The position numbers were made by a program, and so were the translations under genes. Shown in pieces: positions 33,172-42,824 of a DNA stretch of 64,000 nt. Each line of letters starts with the position of its first letter. The stretch's first letter is position 1. Under the pieces are notes generated by a model. That model had not been told where the DNA came from. It was given only the letters and a program-made list of their open reading frames with translations, and searched no databases. Origin of the DNA: Streptomyces ortus (GTDB lineage Bacteria; Actinomycetota; Actinomycetes; Streptomycetales; Streptomycetaceae); contig NZ_JAIFZO010000002.1 of assembly GCF_026341275.1 (NCBI RefSeq), positions 3,314,018 to 3,378,017 of the forward strand, in the 5' to 3' direction.

Positions 33172-35034
33172 GTGCCGCAGGTGCCGCAGATATTGGACGC
33201 GTCCGCGGTACGGGTCTGGTGCGGACTCGCGCTGGAGGCCCTCGGCCGTGCGCGCGAGGAGATCGACGCGATCAACGTCTATCCCGTCGCCGACGGGGAC
33301 ACCGGCACCAACCTCTACCTGACCGTCGAGTCGGCGGCCGGGGCGGTCGAGGCGGTCTTCGCGGCACACGCGGCGATGTCCGTCGCCGGCACCGCCCCCG
33401 GTGGACCGGTGCCTGATGAGCCGGTTTCCGACGGGGCGTTGCCTGATGGGCTGGTTCCTGGCGGACCGGCGCCTGACGGGCTGGTTCCCGACGGGTCGGC
33501 GCTGGGCAAGCCCGCGTCCGACAGGCCGGTGATCGAGCCGCCCACGCTCGCCGACGCCGTACGGGCCATGGCGCACGGCGCGCTCATCGGGGCCCGGGGC
33601 AACTCGGGGACGATCCTCGCGCAGCTCCTGCGGGGCATGGCCCAGGTGCTCGCCGAGGACACCGGCGCCGAGCCGGCCGACGGTTCCGGCCTGCGCCTCG
33701 CCCTGCGGCACGCGGCCGACGCGGCCAGGCAGGCCGTCGCGCATCCGGTCGAGGGCACCGTCCTCACGGTCGCCTCCGCCGCCGCCGACGCGGCCTCCGG
33801 CGCGGAGGGGGACTGCGCGGTGATCGCGCGGGCCGCGTACGAGGGCGCGCGGGCGGCGCTCGCGGCGACTCCCGGGCAGCTGGCCGTCCTGGAACGGGCC
33901 GGAGTGGTCGACGCGGGCGGGCGGGGACTGGTGGCCGTGCTGGGGGCGCTGGTGGAGACGTTCACCGGGGAGGCCGCCGCCGTGGGGCCGGTCCCGGTCC
34001 TCGCGCCCCACGCGCGCGTGGAGGCCCGGCCCACGGAGTGCGCTGACGGCGGTCCCGATATCGGCCCAGGGCCAGGCCCCGGTTCCGCTCCCGTTCGGGA
34101 CGAGAGCGGCCCTGCCTTCGAGGTGATCTACCTCCTGGACGCGGACGACACGGCCGTGGCACGGCTGCGGGACCGCCTCGACGCGCTGGGGGACTCGCTC
34201 GTCGTGGTCGGCGGGGACGGGCTGTGGAACGTGCACGTGCACGTCGACGACGCGGGCGCCGCCGTGGAGGCGGGCGTAGAGGCCGGCCGGCCGCACCGGA
34301 TCCGGATCACGCACTTCGGTCCCGCCGACGCGCACACCACGGGCTCCACGGTCCGGCCGGTCCGGGAGAGGGCACAGCGAGCGGTCGTGGCCGTCGTCCC
34401 CGGGGAGGGCCTCGCGCGGCTCTACGCCGAGGCGGGGGCCACCACCGTCCTCGCGCGTCCCGGGGAGCCGCCGGCCAGCGGAGAACTCGTGGACGCGGTA
34501 CGGCGGGCCCACGCGCTGGAGGTCGTCCTCCTGCCGAACGACGCCGAGCTGCGCCACACCGCCGCCGCGGCCGCCGAGCAGGCCCGTACCGAGGGCGTAC
34601 GGGTGGCGCTGATTCCCACGCGCTCGGCGGTGCAGGGGATCGCCGCGCTCGCCGTGCACGAGCCCGAGCGGCGCTTCGACGAGGACGTGGTCGCGATGAC
34701 CTCGGCGGCGGGCGCGACCCGGTACGCGGAGGTGGAGGTCGCGGAACGCCAGTCCTGGACCATGGCCGGCATCTGCCAGGCCGGCGACGTCCTCGGTCTC
34801 ATCGACGGCGACGTGGCCGTCATCGGTACCGACGTCACGGCCACGGCCGAGTCGGTCCTCAACCGGATGCTCTCGGCTGGCGGCGAGATGGTCACCCTGG
34901 TCCTGGGCGACAAGGCCCCCACGACGATCGCCGACCATTTGGAGGCGCGGGTCCGCGAGTCCTACCTGGCGGTGGACACGGTGGTCTACCGAGGCGGCCA
35001 CCAGGGAGCCCTACTCCTGATCGGAGTGGAGTAA
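33172..35034 (+). CDS. DAK2/DegV-associated domain protein (FakA-like)
   Basis: About 620 residues. The N-terminal DAK2 (DhaL) domain has NVYPVADGDTGTNLYLTVESA with metal-coordinating Asp residues, GALIGARGNSGTILAQLLRGMAQVL, and VIARAAYEGARAALAATPGQLAVLERAGVVDAGGRGLVAVLGALVE. The middle/C-terminal domain resembles FakA (LPNDAELRHTAAAAAEQ, RSAVQGIAALAVHEPERRFDEDVVAMT). FakA kinases phosphorylate fatty acids bound by FakB/DegV proteins; no FakB is in the window. A GTG at 33172 with AAGGAGG at five bases is a much better start than the ATG 67 codons upstream. Residues 75-120 are an inserted Pro/Asp/Gly repeat (PDGLVPGGPAPDGLVPDG). Confidence 0.87.
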   Translation: MPQVPQILDASAVRVWCGLALEALGRAREEIDAINVYPVADGDTGTNLYLTVESAAGAVEAVFAAHAAMSVAGTAPGGPVPDEPVSDGALPDGLVPGGPAPDGLVPDGSALGKPASDRPVIEPPTLADAVRAMAHGALIGARGNSGTILAQLLRGMAQVLAEDTGAEPADGSGLRLALRHAADAARQAVAHPVEGTVLTVASAAADAASGAEGDCAVIARAAYEGARAALAATPGQLAVLERAGVVDAGGRGLVAVLGALVETFTGEAAAVGPVPVLAPHARVEARPTECADGGPDIGPGPGPGSAPVRDESGPAFEVIYLLDADDTAVARLRDRLDALGDSLVVVGGDGLWNVHVHVDDAGAAVEAGVEAGRPHRIRITHFGPADAHTTGSTVRPVRERAQRAVVAVVPGEGLARLYAEAGATTVLARPGEPPASGELVDAVRRAHALEVVLLPNDAELRHTAAAAAEQARTEGVRVALIPTRSAVQGIAALAVHEPERRFDEDVVAMTSAAGATRYAEVEVAERQSWTMAGICQAGDVLGLIDGDVAVIGTDVTATAESVLNRMLSAGGEMVTLVLGDKAPTTIADHLEARVRESYLAVDTVVYRGGHQGALLLIGVE

Positions 35035-35045
35035 CCACCCCTCGC

Positions 35046-35201
35046 AGGGGTGCGGGGAACTTTCAGGGGCGCGGGGAACGGCGCAGTCTTTTGTCTTTGC
35101 CTTCGGGGCCGCAGGGAACGGCGCAATCTTCCGCCCTTGCTTTCAGGGGCGCGGGGAACGGCGCAATCCTTTGCCTTTAGGGGCGCGGGGAACTGCGCGA
35201 C
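35046..35201 (+). repeat. Cluster of five dispersed-repeat copies
   Basis: A partial copy at 35046 is followed by copies starting at 35065, 35104 (degenerate), 35145 and 35179. Each is AGGGGCGCGGGGAACGGCGC or a close variant, and is followed by AATC/AGTC plus TTTGYCTTT. All face the same way, immediately after the DAK2 gene. Confidence 0.9.
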
Positions 35202-35249
35202 CAGCAACAGCGCACCCGCACCCGCAATCCCACGCCCAGGCCTCGCCGC

Positions 35250-38200
35250 TCAAAACCCTTCCGTAGCCCGCAACAACCGCTCCGCCTCGGCGACCCGAAC
35301 AGCCACCACCTCGTCGGCACCGACACCGACACCCGCGCCGACATCCGCGTACGCGGAAACCACCTCCCGAGCCCGCCCCGCCGCCCACCCCGGACGGTCG
35401 AGGTCGGCCTCGATCCACCCGGCGGCAAGCTGCGCCCCCGTGCGGTCATGGAGCGCGTCCGCCCCGAGCGAGCGGAACCCCGACACGGCCAGCGCGAAAT
35501 GCTCCAGCGCCTCCTCGAACAGGGCGCGGATCGTCTCGTCCTCGGCGTCGTCGGGCACGGACCGGGCCACCAGATCACCGAACTGCCGATGCGTATGCGC
35601 GAGTTCGGCGACGAGCGACTCACGAGCGCCCTCCTCGTCCTCGGCCCCGGCCACACCCGCCTCGCACACACCGACGGCCCGCCCCATCAACTCCCGCGCC
35701 CCATCGACCCCCGCACCGCCCTCCGACGCCCCGGCGTCCCTGGCGTCCTCAGGGCCCCCGCCGTCCCGCCCCCGCACAGTGAGCCACGCACGGGCCCGCA
35801 AGGAGCGGACCAGCCCGTGGACGTTCCCGAGGGTCGCCCACAGCTCACCGGCGCGTTCGTAGGACAGCTCCGCCTCGCGATCCAGCCCCGCCTGCCCGAG
35901 CGCCTCCGCGGCCAGGTGCGCGAGCGTCGCGTGGTCCTGCTGCTCGGGCCACCGCCGGGCGATGTCCGCGGCCCGCAGCCAGTGCTCGGCGGCCTCGCGG
36001 TACTCGCCGAGCTCGGTGAGGCAGTCGCCGAGCCACCACCGGGTCTGCACGATCGCCCCCTCGCCGTGCGTCTCCGCGCTCAGTTCCGCCAGCGCCGACT
36101 CCAGGACCTCCGCGGCCTCCGCCCACCGCTCCCGGCGCAGCAGGAAGCCGCCCAGCTGATGCCGCGCCCAGGCGCCCAGCGTGGCGCTCTCGCCGCCCTC
36201 GTCGGCCCAGTGCGACGCCTCCAGGGCGTGGTCCGCCGCGGGCCCGAACCGCCCCGTGGCGCCGAGTATCTCGGCCAGTTGGAGGTGCAGCTGGGCATGC
36301 CCGACCGCCTCCATGTAGGGCGCCCCGTGCTCCAGCGCCGCCCTGGCCGCCCGCTCGGCCGCCTCGGCGTCGCCCAGCTGGCGCGCGAGACCGGTCAGCC
36401 GGGCCTCGTACTCCGCCGCGAACCACGGCACCCCGGCCGCCACGAACGCCTCCGAGGCCGCCGTGAGCAGCTCGGCGGCCTGCTCCGCGTTTCCGGAGAG
36501 CGCGGCCAGCTCGCCGAGCATCGCCTGTGCCTCCGCGGCCCGCGAGGCGACCAGGAGATCGTCCCCGGCGCCGGGCCCCGCGAGGGCCAGCAACTCCCTG
36601 GCGGCGGCCCGCGCGGCGGTCCTGGCGGCGGCAACGGCCTTCGGGACGCCCCCCGAACCACCGTTCAGCCCGTTCGTCCCCGCCGCCTCGTGCACCCGCC
36701 GCAACAGGATCCGGGCGCGCCCGACCAGCACGGAAGCGGCCTGCCCGAGCCCGGTCGCACCCTCCGCGAAGAGCGCGAGCACCCGCTCGTACGGCTCCGA
36801 GACCGCGGCCAGCGCCTCCTCGCTCCGGCCGGACAGGGCCAGCGCGTACGCGCCACGCGCGCGTGCCGCCAGCGCCTCGCCCGGGTCGCCGGCCTCCTCG
36901 TACAACCCGGCGGCGCGGGCGAACAGCTCCACACCCTCCGGGCCGAGGCCCATCGCCTCGTGGTCGGTCATCTCCGCACGGTCGCGCGAAGTCAGCCCCA
37001 GGCCATCGACGGCCCCGACGGCCCCGCCGCCCCCGAGGTCCCCGGCCTCTCCGACGGCCTCGGCGACCGCCGCCCACGCCGCGACGGACCCCGGATGCAG
37101 CGAAGCGGAGAGCCGCCGGGCCTCGGCGAGCAGCGCGGGCAGCTCCGCCGCGTCCTCGGCGACCGGAGCCGCCGCCGGCCGCACGGGGGCGGCGGCGAAG
37201 GCGGTGACGCCGCCGGTCCGCGCCGCCGCGCGTATCCCCAGGGGCAGGCGCTCCACCAGCGGCTGCCGGTCCATGCGCCGGCGGACACGCTCGCTCACCC
37301 GTGTCGTGCCGTTGCGCGCGTCGAAGCGCCCGGCCAGGGAAAGGGCCTCCACGCGCGCGTGGGCGGCGAGTTCGGCCGCCGTCCAGGTGCGCCCCGCAGG
37401 CCCCGGCACGGCCCGGGTGCCGAGCCCGAGCGCGGTCAGCCGGTCCGCCAGCAGGGCGGCCACGGCCAGGAAGTCCATGCGGCTGCGCGGCTCCCCGCTG
37501 TCCGTGAAGTACGAGGGCCGCTCCGCGAGCAGTTCCAGGGCACGCGCCTCGTTGCCGCTCAGCGCGCAGAACTCCACATGGTCCGCGTACGCGCCGCGCA
37601 TGCTCTCCATGGGGCGCACCAGCCGGAAACCGCGCAAGTGGTGGGCGCGTGCCTCCTCCGTACGGCCGAGGTGCAGCAGCGGCAGCAGCGAGGACGCCAG
37701 GACGGCGTGCGGTTCGTGGGCGCAGGTGTACTCGCCCTCCAGGACCGGCCGCCACAGATCGAGGGCCTCGGCGTCCGCGCCCCGTTCCGCCCGCCAGCCG
37801 CCCTGGTCGTGCAGTTCGCAGGCGTGGCAGTCGGCCATGGTGTCCCGGTCCGCGGCGAGCCACGCCGCGTACGCGCGCTCGGCCCGTCCCAGGTCCCCGA
37901 CCTCCCGAGCCACGTGGAACTCGGCGGCGCGCACGGCCCGTTCGGAGTGCCCGGCGAGGCGGTAGCGGTGCTCCATCTCGCCGAGCCACTTCTCGATGGA
38001 GGCGAGCGGTATGTGCGGCTGGCCGAGCATCCCCGAGGAGACCCATTTGAAGACCCAGTGCAAGGAGTGGGTCTCGTAGGCGTCGAAGTCCTCGGGCCGT
38101 TCGTCCCACATGCGCAGCAGGCGCGCGAAGGGGACGAACATCCGGTCCTTCTCGGAGCTGTAGTTGTAGACCTTCAGCTGGTGGCCGAGCGCCTCGATCA

Positions 38201-38348
38201 CGGCGAGCGGGATGTTCAGCTTCTCGGCCTCGGTGAGCAGTTGTTCCGCGCGCGCGTTGCGGGCGGGGCCCTCCGGCTGCTCGTAGTTCTCCTGCATCGC
38301 CCGGCGCAGCGCGTCGAAGTCCGTGTGGTCGTCCAGGGGCCGGCTCAT
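35250..38348 (-). CDS. Very large TPR-like helical repeat protein coupled to an Hsp90-family gene
   Basis: A 1032-residue protein of helical repeats rich in Ala, Glu and Leu. Many 30-40-residue units have the W/Y/L, G/A, A, Y/F spacing typical of TPRs, for example AEAQAMLGELAALSGNAEQAAELLTAASEAF and WLGDCLTELGEYREAAEHWLRAADIARRW. The N-terminus (MSRPLDDHTDFDALRRAMQENYEQPEG) is followed by a conserved-looking YNYSSEKDRMFVPFARLLRMWDERPEDFD region. No signal peptide. The ATG at 38348 overlaps the stop of the Hsp90-family gene, so translation is coupled and interaction is likely: TPR proteins are the classical Hsp90 co-chaperones in eukaryotes. Direct function unknown. Confidence 0.85.
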   Translation of the reverse strand: MSRPLDDHTDFDALRRAMQENYEQPEGPARNARAEQLLTEAEKLNIPLAVIEALGHQLKVYNYSSEKDRMFVPFARLLRMWDERPEDFDAYETHSLHWVFKWVSSGMLGQPHIPLASIEKWLGEMEHRYRLAGHSERAVRAAEFHVAREVGDLGRAERAYAAWLAADRDTMADCHACELHDQGGWRAERGADAEALDLWRPVLEGEYTCAHEPHAVLASSLLPLLHLGRTEEARAHHLRGFRLVRPMESMRGAYADHVEFCALSGNEARALELLAERPSYFTDSGEPRSRMDFLAVAALLADRLTALGLGTRAVPGPAGRTWTAAELAAHARVEALSLAGRFDARNGTTRVSERVRRRMDRQPLVERLPLGIRAAARTGGVTAFAAAPVRPAAAPVAEDAAELPALLAEARRLSASLHPGSVAAWAAVAEAVGEAGDLGGGGAVGAVDGLGLTSRDRAEMTDHEAMGLGPEGVELFARAAGLYEEAGDPGEALAARARGAYALALSGRSEEALAAVSEPYERVLALFAEGATGLGQAASVLVGRARILLRRVHEAAGTNGLNGGSGGVPKAVAAARTAARAAARELLALAGPGAGDDLLVASRAAEAQAMLGELAALSGNAEQAAELLTAASEAFVAAGVPWFAAEYEARLTGLARQLGDAEAAERAARAALEHGAPYMEAVGHAQLHLQLAEILGATGRFGPAADHALEASHWADEGGESATLGAWARHQLGGFLLRRERWAEAAEVLESALAELSAETHGEGAIVQTRWWLGDCLTELGEYREAAEHWLRAADIARRWPEQQDHATLAHLAAEALGQAGLDREAELSYERAGELWATLGNVHGLVRSLRARAWLTVRGRDGGGPEDARDAGASEGGAGVDGARELMGRAVGVCEAGVAGAEDEEGARESLVAELAHTHRQFGDLVARSVPDDAEDETIRALFEEALEHFALAVSGFRSLGADALHDRTGAQLAAGWIEADLDRPGWAAGRAREVVSAYADVGAGVGVGADEVVAVRVAEAERLLRATEGF

Positions 38349-40183
38349 CGGGGGCCCTCCTCGGGGGAGTCGTGGTGGGTGGCCCACTCCAGGAGGCCCA
38401 TGAAGGCGCGGTTCAGGAGCGCCGAGTCCGCGGGCCGCAGCGGACGCTGGGCCATCAGCATGGCCTGTCCGTAGAGCGACTCCGTGGCGGTGCCGATCAG
38501 CTCCGGGTCGTCGAGCGAACCGATCCGCCGGATCAGCGGGTTCAGATGGTTGAGCACCAGCCGCGCGCGCGGGGCACTGCCGCGCAGTGAGCCGAGGATG
38601 CCCGCCCACAGGTCGTCGGCCTGTTCCTCGGCGTCCGCGCGGGCCTGTTCGTGGCGGGCCGCCCGGTCGTCCAGGTGCAGGGCCGGTACGGAGAGCGGAT
38701 GGAAGGCCCGTAGGACGACATCGCATCCCAGGGGGTCGAGTGTGGCCCGCGCGGCCCCCAGGAAGGCCGACAGGGCCAGTTCCACCGCCGGGTCGACCGC
38801 GTCCAGATGGGCGGTCACCGTGTCGGCGTCCAGCTCCGCGACGACCGTCCCGGGGCGCACGGAGGGCAGGGCCTCGATCAGTTCGGTGTCGTACGTGTAG
38901 CCGCCGTTGACGACCCCCACGCCCTGCGCGGAGGCGATCTGCGCGACCTGCCGGTACTCCTCCACCGTCCGCGTGAAGTGCACCACCGGATGCCGCTGCG
39001 CGAACTCCTCCAGGGACAGCCGTCCGTCGGTGGTCTCGAACGGCAGCCACGGCAGCATCGTGCGCAGCATCTCGCGGTCGTGCCGCGCCAGGGACTTCAC
39101 GCCCAGGTGGTGCACGGTGAGGAAGGCGCCGAGCCGCTCCGGGTCCCCGGCCGCGAGCCCCGTCAGCCAGGCCCGGATCCGCTCGCCCAGCGCCTCCCGT
39201 ACGCCCGCCAGGGTCTCGTCCTCGTACAGCGACTCCCTCGACGCGGTGGGCCGCAGGCTGTCCGTGTCCAGGACGCAGCGCACGAAGAACGCCCAGTCGG
39301 GCAGCAGCTGTTCGGCCCGGTCGGTGAGCAGCATGCCCTTCAGGTGCACGCGGTGACCGGCGCGCTGGGCGGGGCTGACCGCGGACGGCAGCACGTACGC
39401 CACGCCGCGGATCCCGGCCAGCGGCACGTTCAGCTCGATCGAGTCCAGCGGGGTGAACCCGAACAGGTCGTGGCAGTGCCGGGCCAGCGCGACCCGCCGG
39501 GCGGCCGGACCGGGATACGAGCGGTCCCAGGGCGCCGGCAGCTCCGTCACCCTCTCGTCGCCCACCCGGACGTCGTACGGCAGCAGCGAACCGAAGTCCC
39601 GGGCCAGCGACAGCACCCGCTCCTCGGCCAGCCAGTCCGCGGCGCCCGGACGGGCCTCCAGGTACACGGTGGTGCCCGGTTCGGTACGGGCCTCGGGCGG
39701 CAGCGTACGGACGCGGTACGAGCCGTCGTCGGTCGCCGTCCACTCCACGGGTGGTGCGTCGGGCGTACGCGCGCTGCGGCTGACCACGCGGACGCGCTCG
39801 GCGACCACGAAGCAGGCGAGCAGGCCGATGCCGAACTGGCCCAGGAAGCCCGAACGGGCCGACTCCAGGCCGTCCGCCCGCTTGGAGCTGCGGCCGATGG
39901 TCGCCAGGAGACTGTGCACATCCTCCTCGGTGAGCCCGATCCCGGAGTCCTCCACGCGCAGGGTGCCGTCCTCGGCGAACAGCCGCACCAGGGCGGGCGA
40001 ACCGGGCTGCTCGGCACGCCGGGCGGTGATCGCGTCCACGGCGTTCTGCAGCAGTTCGCGCAGATAGACCTTGGGGCTGGAGTAGAGGTGATGGGAGAGA
40101 AGGTCCACGAGGCCGCGCAGGTCGACCTGGAACGTATGGGGTGACTGGGATGCCTGAGACGGCTGTGAGGTCTGGGAGTCCAT
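38345..40183 (-). CDS. Hsp90-family (HtpG-like) ATPase
   Basis: A 612-residue GHKL ATPase with Hsp90 architecture. The N-domain has YSSPKVYLRELLQNAVDAI (catalytic Glu and Mg-binding Asn), VEDSGIGLTEEDV (G1), and SGFLGQFGIGLLACF (G2). The middle domain has GVAYVLPSAV, RVHLKGMLLTD and FFVRCVLDTDSLRPTASRESLYED, close to the HtpG stretch before the catalytic Arg loop. LVLNHLNPLIRRIGSL near the C-terminus resembles the HtpG end. It is diverged from ordinary HtpG. It is 4 nt overlapped with the TPR gene and divergent from recG. In S. coelicolor, as I remember it, htpG lies elsewhere, so this may be a second paralogue. Confidence 0.9.
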   Translation of the reverse strand: MDSQTSQPSQASQSPHTFQVDLRGLVDLLSHHLYSSPKVYLRELLQNAVDAITARRAEQPGSPALVRLFAEDGTLRVEDSGIGLTEEDVHSLLATIGRSSKRADGLESARSGFLGQFGIGLLACFVVAERVRVVSRSARTPDAPPVEWTATDDGSYRVRTLPPEARTEPGTTVYLEARPGAADWLAEERVLSLARDFGSLLPYDVRVGDERVTELPAPWDRSYPGPAARRVALARHCHDLFGFTPLDSIELNVPLAGIRGVAYVLPSAVSPAQRAGHRVHLKGMLLTDRAEQLLPDWAFFVRCVLDTDSLRPTASRESLYEDETLAGVREALGERIRAWLTGLAAGDPERLGAFLTVHHLGVKSLARHDREMLRTMLPWLPFETTDGRLSLEEFAQRHPVVHFTRTVEEYRQVAQIASAQGVGVVNGGYTYDTELIEALPSVRPGTVVAELDADTVTAHLDAVDPAVELALSAFLGAARATLDPLGCDVVLRAFHPLSVPALHLDDRAARHEQARADAEEQADDLWAGILGSLRGSAPRARLVLNHLNPLIRRIGSLDDPELIGTATESLYGQAMLMAQRPLRPADSALLNRAFMGLLEWATHHDSPEEGPR

Positions 40184-40346
40184 CGTCGCTGCGCCGGTGG
40201 GGGGACGTGCGACGGCGCGGGGTCGGGCGGTCCCGTGACGAGGCGACCGCGAACAGTGCCGGAGCCGGACATCCTAAGGCCGGAACGGGCCGTCTGACCA
40301 GGGGATTTCCAGTGCGTATAGGGCATTGTCAGTGGTGTGGTGTGCA

Positions 40347-42557
40347 ATGGATCTCGTGCCCGCCCTCGAAGAACCACTGAAGAAGGTGCTCGGACCCGCC
40401 ACCGCGAAGGTGATGGCCGAACATCTCGGCCTGCACACCGTCGGCGACCTGCTGCACCACTATCCGCGCAGATACGAGGAGCGCGGGCAGCTCACCCACC
40501 TCGCCGACCTGCCCATGGACGAGCATGTGACGGTGGTCGCCCAGGTGGCCGACGCCCGCCTGCTCACCTTCGCCTCGGCCAAGGCCCCACGCGGCAAGGG
40601 CCAGCGCCTCGAAGTGACCATCACGGACGGCAGCGGCCAGCTCAAGCTGGTCTTCTTCGGCAACGGCGTGCACAAGCCCCACAAAGACCTCCTGCCCGGC
40701 ACCCGCGCGCTGTTCTCCGGCAAGGTCTCCGTGTTCAACCGCCGCCTCCAACTGGCCCATCCGGCGTACGAGCCACTGCGCGGGGAGGACGCGGACGAGA
40801 CCGTGGACACCTGGGCCGGAGCACTCATCCCGCTCTACCCCGCCACCGCCAAGCTGGAGTCCTGGAAGATCGCCAAGGCGGTGCAGACGGTGCTGCCGAG
40901 CGTCCAGGAGGCCGTCGACCCGCTGCCCGAGCAACTCCGGGAGGGCCGGGGCCTGGTCTCCCTGCCCGAAGCCCTCCTCAAGATCCACCGCCCGCACACC
41001 AACGCGGACATCGAGGACGCCCGCGCCCGCCTCAAGTGGGACGAGGCCTTCGTCCTCCAGGTCGCCCTGGCCCGCCGCCGCCACGCGGACTCCCAACTGC
41101 CCGCCGTGGCGCGGAAACCCAAGCAGGACGGCCTGCTGAACGCCTTCGACGCCAAGCTCCCCTTCACCCTCACCGAGGGCCAGCAGAAGGTCTCCAGGGA
41201 GATCTTCGACGACCTGGCCACGGAGCACCCGATGCACCGGCTGCTGCAGGGAGAGGTCGGATCCGGGAAGACGATGGTGGCCCTGCGCGCCATGCTCGCC
41301 GTGGTCGACGCGGGCGGCCAGGCCGCGATGCTCGCCCCCACCGAGGTGCTCGCCCAGCAGCACCACCGCTCGATCACCGAGATGATGGGGGAGCTGGCCG
41401 AGGGAGGCATGCTCGGCGGGGCCGAGGACTCCACGAAGGTGGTGCTGCTCACCGGCTCCATGGGCGCGGCCGGCCGCCGCCAGGCGCTCCTCGACCTGGT
41501 CACCGGCGAGGCCGGGCTCGTCATCGGCACGCACGCGCTGATCGAGGACAAGGTGCAGTTCCACGACCTGGGCCTGGTCGTGGTGGACGAACAGCACCGG
41601 TTCGGCGTCGAACAGCGCGACGCCCTGCGCGGCAAGGGCAAGCAGCCTCCGCACCTGCTGGTGATGACCGCCACGCCCATCCCGCGCACGGTCGCCATGA
41701 CCGTCTTCGGCGACCTGGACACCTCCGTCCTCGACCAGCTCCCCGCCGGGCGCTCGCCCATCGCCAGCCATGTCGTCCCGGCCGCGGACAAGCCCCACTT
41801 CCTCTCGCGTGCGTGGGAGCGCGTGCGCGAGGAGGTGTCGAACGGCCATCAGGCGTACGTCGTCTGCCCCCGCATCGGCGACGAGGACGACGACCCGAAG
41901 AAGGCGAAGAAGAAGCCGTCACCCGAGGACGAGGCCGAGAAGCGCCCGCCCCTCGCCGTCCTCGAAGTCGCCGACCAGCTCGCCAGGGGCCCGCTCCAGG
42001 GCCTCGATGTCGAAGTGCTGCACGGCCGCATGCCCCCGGACGACAAGGACGCCGTCATGCGCCGCTTCGCCGCCGGGGAGACGCACGTCCTGGTCGCCAC
42101 GACGGTCATCGAGGTCGGGGTGAACGTACCGAACGCGACCGCGATGGTGATCATGGACGCCGACCGGTTCGGCGTCTCCCAGCTCCACCAGCTGCGCGGC
42201 CGGGTCGGCCGTGGCTCAGCCCCGGGCCTGTGCCTGCTCGTCACCGAGATGCCGGAGGCGAGCCCGGCCCGCCAGCGGCTGACCTCGGTGGCGTCCACCC
42301 TCGACGGCTTCGAGCTCTCCCGCATCGACCTCGAACAGCGGCGCGAGGGCGATGTCCTGGGCCAGGCCCAGTCCGGGGCCCGTACGTCGCTGCGGATGCT
42401 CGCGGTCATCGAGGACGAGGAGATCATCGCCGAGGCCCGGCAGGAGGCGACGGCCGTGGTGGCCGCGGACCCGGACCTCGCGCACCTTCCCGGGCTGCGC
42501 ACGGCTCTGCAGGCTCTCCTGGACGAGGAGAGAGAGCAGTACCTGGACAAGGGCTGA
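40347..42557 (+). CDS. recG: ATP-dependent DNA helicase RecG
   Basis: A 736-residue branch-migration helicase that remodels stalled forks and Holliday junctions. The N-terminal wedge/OB domain is followed by Walker A LLQGEVGSGKTMVALRA, DEQHRFGVEQRDAL (motif II), MTATPIPRTVAMT (III), and VLVATTVIEVGVNVPNATAMVIMDADRFGVSQLHQLRGRVGRG (V/VI). A short acidic/Lys insert (DEDDDPKKAKKKPSPEDEAEKRP) sits in the second RecA lobe. The ATG at 40347 is chosen; a TTG seven codons earlier is possible. No clear ribosome site is seen for either. Confidence 0.95.
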   Translation: MDLVPALEEPLKKVLGPATAKVMAEHLGLHTVGDLLHHYPRRYEERGQLTHLADLPMDEHVTVVAQVADARLLTFASAKAPRGKGQRLEVTITDGSGQLKLVFFGNGVHKPHKDLLPGTRALFSGKVSVFNRRLQLAHPAYEPLRGEDADETVDTWAGALIPLYPATAKLESWKIAKAVQTVLPSVQEAVDPLPEQLREGRGLVSLPEALLKIHRPHTNADIEDARARLKWDEAFVLQVALARRRHADSQLPAVARKPKQDGLLNAFDAKLPFTLTEGQQKVSREIFDDLATEHPMHRLLQGEVGSGKTMVALRAMLAVVDAGGQAAMLAPTEVLAQQHHRSITEMMGELAEGGMLGGAEDSTKVVLLTGSMGAAGRRQALLDLVTGEAGLVIGTHALIEDKVQFHDLGLVVVDEQHRFGVEQRDALRGKGKQPPHLLVMTATPIPRTVAMTVFGDLDTSVLDQLPAGRSPIASHVVPAADKPHFLSRAWERVREEVSNGHQAYVVCPRIGDEDDDPKKAKKKPSPEDEAEKRPPLAVLEVADQLARGPLQGLDVEVLHGRMPPDDKDAVMRRFAAGETHVLVATTVIEVGVNVPNATAMVIMDADRFGVSQLHQLRGRVGRGSAPGLCLLVTEMPEASPARQRLTSVASTLDGFELSRIDLEQRREGDVLGQAQSGARTSLRMLAVIEDEEIIAEARQEATAVVAADPDLAHLPGLRTALQALLDEEREQYLDKG

Positions 42558-42703
42558 GAAGGCGCCGTCCCCCGGGGCTGCGCCCCCAGACCCCCTTGTC
42601 GGCCTGAACGGCCTCGTCCTCAAACTCCCCCAGCTACCGCTGGGAGGTGCCCCCAGACGGGCTGAAAGACGAAAAGCACGGCGAAGCCGGCTCTTCGCCT
42701 TTC

Positions 42704-42726
42704 AGGGGCGCGGGGAACGGCGCGGC
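42704..42726 (+). repeat. Single copy of the dispersed 23-bp intergenic repeat
   Basis: AGGGGCGCGGGGAACGGCGC followed by GGCC, 146 bp after recG, preceded by CGCCTTTC as in the other copies. Confidence 0.88.
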
Positions 42727-42824
42727 CAGCCCTCACTCACCCGCAGCCACCCACCGGGCGAACCAACCCCCACCTGCCAGACTGGACCCGTGACCACCCC
42801 CTCCGGCAAGGCCAAGGACCCCAC

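Noticed and set aside
38348..39743. N-terminal extension of the TPR-like protein across the Hsp90 gene
   Set aside because: The extra 465 residues are the wrong frame of the Hsp90-family gene; the ATG at 38348 overlapping its stop is the natural start.
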